Positions 59,320 to 64,000 of a stretch of 64,000 nucleotides of DNA are shown here, in pieces. This DNA comes from Streptomyces sp. HNM0574. Its GTDB lineage: Bacteria > Actinomycetota > Actinomycetes > Streptomycetales > Streptomycetaceae. Each line of letters starts with the position of its first letter. Positions within the stretch are counted from its first letter, which is position 1. Under the pieces are notes generated by a model. The model was not told where the DNA came from. It worked only from the letters and a program-made list of their open reading frames with translations, and did no database searches. The DNA lies in the NCBI RefSeq assembly GCF_012726235.1, contig NZ_JAASAH010000007.1, positions 124,001-188,000 of the forward strand, read 5' to 3'. Made by a program: the position numbers and the translations under genes.

Positions 59320-59385
59320 CCCCCGCCGTCACCGGACCCGGGGCGGCGGGGGCGGAACGGGGTGCCGCCCGGCCGTACGGCCGGG
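59320..59385. terminator. Bidirectional terminator region between convergent receptor genes
   Basis: Stem CCCCCGCCG (59320-59328)/CGGCGGGGG (59344-59352) and an 18-bp perfect palindrome CCCGGCCGTACGGCCGGG (59368-59385). Confidence 0.65.
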
Positions 59386-59490
59386 TGGTCATGGGCAGTT
59401 GGGGAAGCAACCGAGCCATTCCGGCCATCCACCTGCCGCGCGGCCCGCCGGTCCGTTCCGACCGTTCAGTCTGTTCGCCCCGTCCTCGGT

Positions 59491-60141
59491 TCAGACGTGC
59501 GCGGAGCGGCTCTCGACCTCGGCGGCGACCCGCGCCCCGCGGTCGGCCGTCACGTCCAGGGCGACCAGCACCGCCGGGACCGAGATCGCGGGCAGCACGT
59601 GCCGGAACAGCGTCGCGACCCGGGCCTCCATCGCCTCGTGGCCCTCGCTCACCTGCACGACGAGCTGGACGCCGATCCACGACTGGAGGGTGAACGTCGC
59701 GGTCTCCACCGGGTCGACGTGCGGCAGCAACTCGCCACGGGCACGGGCCTGTTGGAGCAGTCCCGTGGACAGTTCGATCCAGGAGTTCCACGGCCCCCGG
59801 ACCATCCGCTCCCGCAGCCGCATGTCGGCGCTGAGCCGGACCCCGGCCCGCAACAGCGGGTCACGGAAGGTGCGGTGGGCGAGCAGCATGCCCAGGTCCG
59901 TCCACTCCTGGAGCTTGCTGCTCCGCTCCGGTACGGAGAAGTCCCGCACCTGCTCGTCCAGTACGGACTGGAGGAGCTCCTCCTTGGAGGCGAAGTGGAA
60001 GTACAGCGCGCCCTTGGTCACGCCCGCGCGGGAGATGATCTCGGAGATCGTGCTCGCGCCGTAGCCCCGTTCGGCGAAGACGTCGGCCGCGGCCTCCAGC
60101 ACCTGGCGGCGTGTACGCACCGCGCGTTCCTGCTGTGCCAT
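59491..60141 (-). CDS. Gamma-butyrolactone receptor, ArpA/ScbR-like TetR regulator
   Basis: 216 aa. HTH: VLEAAADVFAERGYGASTISEIISRAGVTKGALYFHFASKEELLQSVL, the classical receptor signature. The ligand-domain motif TFTLQSWIGVQLVVQVSEG retains the conserved Trp of ArpA-type receptors. It would repress its own gene and targets at ARE sites until the butyrolactone binds. The ARE-like box at 60199-60224 lies 60 bp upstream. Pairs with the AfsA-like synthase 1.6 kb away. Confidence 0.93.
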   Translation of the reverse strand: MAQQERAVRTRRQVLEAAADVFAERGYGASTISEIISRAGVTKGALYFHFASKEELLQSVLDEQVRDFSVPERSSKLQEWTDLGMLLAHRTFRDPLLRAGVRLSADMRLRERMVRGPWNSWIELSTGLLQQARARGELLPHVDPVETATFTLQSWIGVQLVVQVSEGHEAMEARVATLFRHVLPAISVPAVLVALDVTADRGARVAAEVESRSAHV

Positions 60142-60198
60142 CGCGGTCTCCCCAGCTGCCCCGGAAACATCCGCCGGATCGAAACCGGCAGCACTCGT

Positions 60199-60224
60199 AA
60201 ATCAAACCGAACGGACCGTACGTT
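60199..60224 (-). promoter_or_regulatory. ARE-like autoregulatory box before the receptor gene
   Basis: Minus strand TACGGTCCGTTCGGTTTGATT matches WACNNACYNNNCGGTTTKTTT with two mismatches. It lies 58 bp before the receptor ATG. Confidence 0.5.
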
Positions 60225-60300
60225 ACCTGAGTCGGCCACGGAAATCACCCGCCCGTTACCGTCCGTCCGCCCGTCCGGCCGCGCACCGCCGTGGACAGCA

Positions 60301-60341
60301 CGGGGCAGGTGTCGGACGGCACCCCTCCGACACCTGCCCCG
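60301..60341 (-). terminator. Terminator after the P450 gene
   Basis: 16-bp perfect stem, CGGGGCAGGTGTCGGA (60301-60316) with 60326-60341, 9-nt loop, starting 12 bp after the stop at 60353. Confidence 0.8.
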
Positions 60342-60352
60342 ACCAGCGGAAA

Positions 60353-61597
60353 CTACCCCTCCGACGGGCTCCCGAGCAGCACCGGCAGCGTGCGGTGACC
60401 GTGCGAGATGAAGGACGGCAACGGAAGGATCTCCTCCGGCTCCGCGCCCAGCCGCATCTCCGGGAAGCGCGCGAAGAGCGCCGGCAGCGCGACGGCCGCC
60501 TCCATCCGCGCCAGCGCCTGCCCGAGACAGAAGTGCACCCCGTGCCCGAAGGCCAGGTGCTCCTGCCGCGTGGCCCTGGTGACGTCGAACTCCCCGGCGT
60601 CGGGGCCGTGCACGAGCGGGTCGCGCCCGGCCGCGCCCAGCGAGACCAGGATCGGCTCCCCGCGCGCGATCACGCCGCCGGGGACGGGGATGTCCTCGAC
60701 GGCGTACCGGAGCGGGATCCCGGCGACCGGGCCGTTGGAGCGCAGCGTCTCGTCGATGACGTCGTCCCAGCTCGCGGCGCCGGAGCGGACCAGTTCCAGC
60801 TGTTCGGGGTGGCGCAGCAGCGCGTAGACGGCCTGGTCGAGGAGGTTGACGGTGGTCTCGTGCCCGGCTCCGATGATCAGCAGGACGGTGTCCACCAGCT
60901 CCTGCTCGGAGAGCCGGGAGCCGTCGTCCCCGTCCCTGGCGGCGACCAGATCGCTGGTCATGTCCTGCCCGGGGTTCTCCCGCTTGGCGGCGACGAGCCC
61001 GGCCATCAGCCCGTACATCTCACGCTGGTTGGCCTGGGCCTCCTCGGCCGTCGTGGTGGTGGTGAACATGGCGTCGACGTGCCGCCGCAGCCGCGCGCGG
61101 GACTCCGTGGGCAGTCCGAGCATGTCGCAGATGACCGTGATCGGCAGCGGGTAGGCGAACTCCTGCCGCAGGTCGACGGGTCGGCCGGGGTCGTGCCCGG
61201 CCAGCGCGTCGAGCAGCTCCGCCGTGAGGGCCTCCACCCCGGGGCGCAGGGCGCTGACGCGGCGTGCGGTGAACGCCTTGGAGACCAGGCGCCGCAGCCG
61301 TACGTGGTCCTCCCCGTACGCGGTGAGCATGTTCCGCACCGAGACCCAGATGGCCATCGGCCACTCCTCGCCGACCTCGCCGCTCTGCCACGCGGGCCAG
61401 TGCCGGTAGGCGTCCTTGGAGACGCGGGGGTCGAGCATCAGCTCCTTCACCAGGTCCCTGCTGGTGACGGCCCAGGCGTGGACGCCGCCGGGGAGTTCCA
61501 CCCGGGTCGCGGGGCCGCGGGCCCTCAACCGCGCCTGTTCGCCGTGCAGATCGCGTCCGGCGGGGTCGAGTCTGAGCGGGCAGGATGCGGAGTTCAT
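60353..61597 (-). CDS. Cytochrome P450 of the butyrolactone locus
   Basis: 414 aa. I-helix GAGHETT with the oxygen-activating Thr, ExxR in DETLRS, and heme loop [11 protein letters not shown] with the cysteine ligand, so it is catalytic and not a helper-type P450. Divergent to the AfsA-like gene with an ARE between them; comparable P450s next to AfsA genes (for example SrrO) tailor the signalling molecule. A role in polyketide tailoring is the alternative. ATG at 61597. Confidence 0.9.
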   Translation of the reverse strand: MNSASCPLRLDPAGRDLHGEQARLRARGPATRVELPGGVHAWAVTSRDLVKELMLDPRVSKDAYRHWPAWQSGEVGEEWPMAIWVSVRNMLTAYGEDHVRLRRLVSKAFTARRVSALRPGVEALTAELLDALAGHDPGRPVDLRQEFAYPLPITVICDMLGLPTESRARLRRHVDAMFTTTTTAEEAQANQREMYGLMAGLVAAKRENPGQDMTSDLVAARDGDDGSRLSEQELVDTVLLIIGAGHETTVNLLDQAVYALLRHPEQLELVRSGAASWDDVIDETLRSNGPVAGIPLRYAVEDIPVPGGVIARGEPILVSLGAAGRDPLVHGPDAGEFDVTRATRQEHLAFGHGVHFCLGQALARMEAAVALPALFARFPEMRLGAEPEEILPLPSFISHGHRTLPVLLGSPSEG

Positions 61598-61692
61598 GAT
61601 CTTTTGTCCCCCTCGGCGTGGCATCGTCACAGGTCACGTCACGGGTGTGTGAGTGACCGGCTGTTTCCTCGCTCTCGCGGGTCTGATTTTAC

Positions 61693-61720
61693 TTGAAAAA
61701 AACCGGGCGGTCAGTACTCT
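61693..61720 (+). promoter_or_regulatory. AfsA promoter with an embedded ARE box
   Basis: TTGAAA (61693-61698), 16-bp spacer, TACTCT (61715-61720). The spacer is an ARE: the minus strand reads AGTACTGACCGCCCGGTTTT, matching WACNNACYNNNCGGTTTKTTT throughout (61696-61718). Receptor binding would block transcription of the synthase gene; the divergent P450 gene may share the control. Confidence 0.7.
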
Positions 61721-61767
61721 TTGACCGAGTTCCACCGCCATCCACCTCCACCCAGGGAGAGATGACC

Positions 61768-62775
61768 ATGTCTGGAACAACCCTTTCGCAGCGCACGCCC
61801 GCACCGCGCCTCCCCGGCCAGAACTCCGGGCTCACCGCCACGGTTCCCCGCGAACTCGTGCACCGCAGCGCGGTCGCCGAAGTCCTGCTGACCGGCAGCG
61901 CCAAGCTCGACGAGGGACGCTTCGCGCTCACCGGCCAGTGGCCCCGCGCGCACGCCTTCTTCACCGAGGACAACGGCCCGCGGCACGACCCGGTGATCGC
62001 GGCCGAAACCATCCGGCAGGCCGGTCTGTATCTGGCGCACACCGAGTTCGACGTCCCCGTCGGCCACACCTTCCTGCTGCGCCGGATGGACTTCACCACC
62101 GTCGACGCGCAGCTCGCCATCGGCATCAAGCCCACCGACATCACGCTCGACGCCACCCTGGAGCGCGTCCGGAGCAGCCGTACCTCCACCGTCGTCGAGC
62201 TGCGCTTCACCATCCGCCGCGACGACCGCCTCGTCGCCACCGGGGGCGGCGAGTTCACCTGCCTCTCCCCGGCCGTCTACCGGCGCATCCGCGGCTCGTA
62301 CGAGCGCGCCGACCTGCGCACCATGAGCAACCGGGACGCCCCGGCCCCCGTCCCCGCCGAACTCGTGGGCCGGCAGGCGGAGAAGGACGTGGTGCTCGCC
62401 GCCACCGACACCCCCCGCCGCTGGACGGTCAGTCCGGACTGGCGCAACGCCGTCCTCTTCGACCACGGCGGCGACCACATACCCGGCATGGTGCTGCTGG
62501 AGGCGGCGCGCCAGGCGGCGCACACCCTGATCGCCCCCGCCGGCGGTCGCCCGCTCGCCGCTTCCGTCCACTTCGAGCGGTACGCCGAACTCCACGCCCC
62601 CTGCACCGTCGAGGCCGACTGGCAGGGAGCTCCGGGCCCGCACGGGACGGTCGGGATCGTCGGGCGCCAGGCGGGGGAGACGGTGTTCACCGGCACCGTC
62701 TCGGGAGCCGGGGCGGTCGAGGGCCCCGCCGAGCCGCCCGCCGCGGGCGGGGAGGACGCGCCGCCGCAGGCGTGA
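61768..62775 (+). CDS. AfsA/ScbA-family gamma-butyrolactone synthase
   Basis: 335 aa. Two hotdog-fold repeats: VHRSAVAEVLLTGS...WPRAHAFFTEDNGPRHDPVIAAETIRQAGLYLAHTEF and KDVVLAATDTPRRWTVSPDWRNAVLFDHGGDHIPGMVLLEAARQAAH, the AfsA repeats with the catalytic E.xRQ helix. Condenses a beta-ketoacyl chain with dihydroxyacetone phosphate, the first step to A-factor-type signals. ATG 61768 is preferred over 61762 because AGGGAG then lies at a proper distance. Confidence 0.95.
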   Translation: MSGTTLSQRTPAPRLPGQNSGLTATVPRELVHRSAVAEVLLTGSAKLDEGRFALTGQWPRAHAFFTEDNGPRHDPVIAAETIRQAGLYLAHTEFDVPVGHTFLLRRMDFTTVDAQLAIGIKPTDITLDATLERVRSSRTSTVVELRFTIRRDDRLVATGGGEFTCLSPAVYRRIRGSYERADLRTMSNRDAPAPVPAELVGRQAEKDVVLAATDTPRRWTVSPDWRNAVLFDHGGDHIPGMVLLEAARQAAHTLIAPAGGRPLAASVHFERYAELHAPCTVEADWQGAPGPHGTVGIVGRQAGETVFTGTVSGAGAVEGPAEPPAAGGEDAPPQA

Positions 62776-62883
62776 CGCACGTATCCGGTCCGCGGGGGTG
62801 ACCGGGCACCAACGACGGCGGACGTCCGCACCCTGACGGCAACCGTGAGGGGCGCCGACGCCCACCCCCTCCTGCACCGCCCC

Positions 62884-62911
62884 GCGCCCTGCTGCCCCAC
62901 CAGCAGGGCGC
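62884..62911 (+). terminator. Terminator after the AfsA-family gene
   Basis: 11-bp perfect stem GCGCCCTGCTG (62884-62894)/CAGCAGGGCGC (62901-62911), followed by TTTC. It is about 110 bp after the stop codon. Confidence 0.75.
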
Positions 62912-63001
62912 TTTCCTGTGTTCCAACTCCCCTGCGCCAGTGGCCGGTTGGCTCGTTCCGGACTCTGGACGGGGGTCGGCCGTGCGGCTAAGGTTCTGGC
63001 C

Positions 63002-63667
63002 ATGCGGTCAGAAAATCAACCGGGTGGACAGCACGGTTCCCGGGGGGACGCGGAGCGCTCGTTCATCGAGCGGGCCCGCCGCGCCCAGATCGTCGAGGCC
63101 GCCGTCGAGGTCATTGCGGCACGGGGGTTCGCAAGGGCCTCGCTCGCCCGGATCGCCGAGCGGGCGGGCATCAGCAAGGGCGTCATCTCGTACCACTTCG
63201 CGGGCAAGAGCGAGTTGATCGAGCAGCTCGTGCGGCAGGTGTACGAGCGGATCGGCGTCTTCGTGGCGGAGCGGCTGGAGGGACAGTCCGTCTCCGCCGC
63301 GTGGATCCGGCTCTACGTGTCGTCACTCGCCACGTACATGCAGGGCCACCGCGTCCAACTCGCCGCGCTCGGCGAGATCTTCGGCAACTACCGCACGCCG
63401 GAGGGCGAGCTCCGGTACGGCGTGGCCTCCAGCGAGGAGATGTACCAGGGGCTGGAGGCGGCCTTCCGCGAGGGCCAGGCGAACGGGGAGTTCCGGGAGT
63501 TCGACACCCGGGTGATGGCCGTGACCTTCCAGTCCTCGGTCGACTCGATGTTCGCCTACTGGATGACGTACCCGGAGCGGGACCTCACCGCGTACGCGCG
63601 GGAGCTCGCCGGCCTCTTCGTCCACGCCATGTGCCTGCCCGGCCGGCAGGAGACCACGGGCACCTGA
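63002..63667 (+). CDS. TetR-family transcriptional regulator
   Basis: 221 aa. HTH IVEAAVEVIAARGFARASLARIAERAGISKGVISYHFAGKSELIEQL; the ISYHF recognition helix is of the common TetR type, not the butyrolactone receptor type. C-terminal domain ALGEIFGNYRTPEGELRYG... is unlike the two receptors. Followed 36 bp later by an acyltransferase gene that it may control. Probably outside the polyketide cluster. Confidence 0.9.
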   Translation: MRSENQPGGQHGSRGDAERSFIERARRAQIVEAAVEVIAARGFARASLARIAERAGISKGVISYHFAGKSELIEQLVRQVYERIGVFVAERLEGQSVSAAWIRLYVSSLATYMQGHRVQLAALGEIFGNYRTPEGELRYGVASSEEMYQGLEAAFREGQANGEFREFDTRVMAVTFQSSVDSMFAYWMTYPERDLTAYARELAGLFVHAMCLPGRQETTGT

Positions 63668-63703
63668 GCCCGCACCACACCATCGCATCGCACGGGGGAG
63701 ACG

Positions 63704-64000
63704 ATGACGGACGACGTACGCACACCGCCCGCGGCCGGGCCCGTACCCGCGTCCGCGCCGCGCCTGCCGCACCTCGACAACCTGCGCATCGCGCTCACCG
63801 CGCTGGTGGTCCTGCACCACGCCGCCGTGACCTACGGCAACATCCCCGTCTGGTATTACACCGAGCCCGCCAAGGACGCCTCCGGCGGGATGCTGGACCT
63901 GTTCGTCATGGTCAACCAGGCGTTCTTCATGGGCTTCTTCTTCCTGATCGCCGGGTACTTCACGCCCGGCTCGCACGACCGCAAGGGCGGCCGCGCGTTC
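63704..64000 (+). CDS. Acyltransferase family 3 membrane protein, N-terminal fragment
   Basis: 99 codons up to the window edge. LPHLDNLRIALTALVVLHHAAVTYG and FFMGFFFLIAGYF are the first two helices of acyltransferase-3 (OafA/OatA-like) proteins, with the catalytic-type His in VVLHHAAV. They move acyl groups onto sugars or cell-wall polymers. GGGGGAG precedes the ATG. Incomplete, so substrate class cannot be judged. Confidence 0.85.
   Translation, partial: MTDDVRTPPAAGPVPASAPRLPHLDNLRIALTALVVLHHAAVTYGNIPVWYYTEPAKDASGGMLDLFVMVNQAFFMGFFFLIAGYFTPGSHDRKGGRAF

Noticed and set aside
60353..61597. P450 as a glycosyltransferase helper (DesVIII type)
   Set aside because: Heme-ligand Cys loop, ExxR and I-helix Thr are intact, and it lies beside the AfsA-like gene, not beside a GT.
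21659..62775. Naming the product as auricin or grecocycline
   Set aside because: The sugar logic fits, but gene-by-gene identity cannot be tested here; the purA neighbourhood looks chromosomal, whereas the auricin cluster is reported on a linear plasmid.
1..64000. tRNA, rRNA, CRISPR array, insertion sequence or phage attachment site
   Set aside because: None recognised by eye on either strand; regularly spaced repeats with unique spacers and transposase motifs are absent.

Overview
This is a very high-GC window with Streptomyces hallmarks: purA beside a diacylglycerol-kinase-like gene, Pkn-type Ser/Thr kinases, a DUF5753-type XRE regulator with its DUF397 partner, ATGA/GTGA translational overlaps, a gamma-butyrolactone synthase/receptor pair and a leucine TTA codon in a small gene. 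No rRNA, tRNA, transposase, integrase or CRISPR array was seen.

Layout. Positions 1-21.4 kb are mostly accessory or housekeeping genes: the N-terminus of a GntR regulator, a class III aminotransferase, a VTC-domain protein, two Ser/Thr kinases (the first with an apparent one-base frameshift before a DUF4328 membrane domain), an ABC-2 exporter with a divergent GbsR/MarR-type regulator and palindromic operator, a DinB-like protein, a DAG-kinase-like protein, purA, a hemopexin-like protein, an XRE/DUF397 pair, two small proteins, a secreted D,D-carboxypeptidase, and an MFS/hydrolase/YczE operon behind a MerR-type operator.

Positions 21.7-63 kb hold a large biosynthetic gene cluster, nearly all on the minus strand. 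Its core (47.7-56.2 kb) has the conserved angucycline type II polyketide order E-F-A-B-C-D-L-M as in urd/pga clusters: FAD oxygenase, TcmI-type cyclase, KS-alpha, KS-beta, ACP, C9 ketoreductase, didomain aromatase/cyclase, and a fused FAD-oxygenase/short-chain reductase with a strong internal ribosome binding site. Downstream (41.5-47.5 kb) are an exporter, an unusual discrete carrier protein, a Sfp-type phosphopantetheinyl transferase, acyl-CoA carboxylase beta and epsilon subunits, a SnoaL-like protein and a glycosyltransferase. Tailoring genes (34.9-41.3 kb) include a flavin reductase, an NmrA-like protein, a two-domain ABM monooxygenase (possibly JadG/AlpJ/GilOII-like), a methyltransferase, a second glycosyltransferase, a secreted protein and an MDR reductase. 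The sugar block (22-34.9 kb) encodes RmlA, RmlB, RmlC, 2,3-dehydratase, two Gfo/Idh 3-ketoreductases, an RfbH/SpnQ-type 3-dehydratase (His for Lys), a SpnR-like 4-aminotransferase, an N,N-dimethyltransferase, a third glycosyltransferase and a DHA2 exporter. Together these predict a 4-(dimethylamino)-2,3,4,6-tetradeoxyhexose (forosamine/ossamine type) on an angucycline-derived aglycone.

The right flank (56.6-63.7 kb) is regulatory: a putative zinc-ribbon/HTH protein, a JadR1/Aur1P-like OmpR regulator, two TetR-family receptors, a P450, an AfsA-family butyrolactone synthase and a further TetR. ARE-like boxes lie at the OmpR-regulator, receptor and AfsA promoters, suggesting butyrolactone signal -> receptor -> OmpR activator -> biosynthetic operons. 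A roughly 52-bp element duplicated upstream of a glycosyltransferase gene and of the flavin-reductase gene, with a weaker relative upstream of the PKS operon, is a candidate target of the pathway activator.
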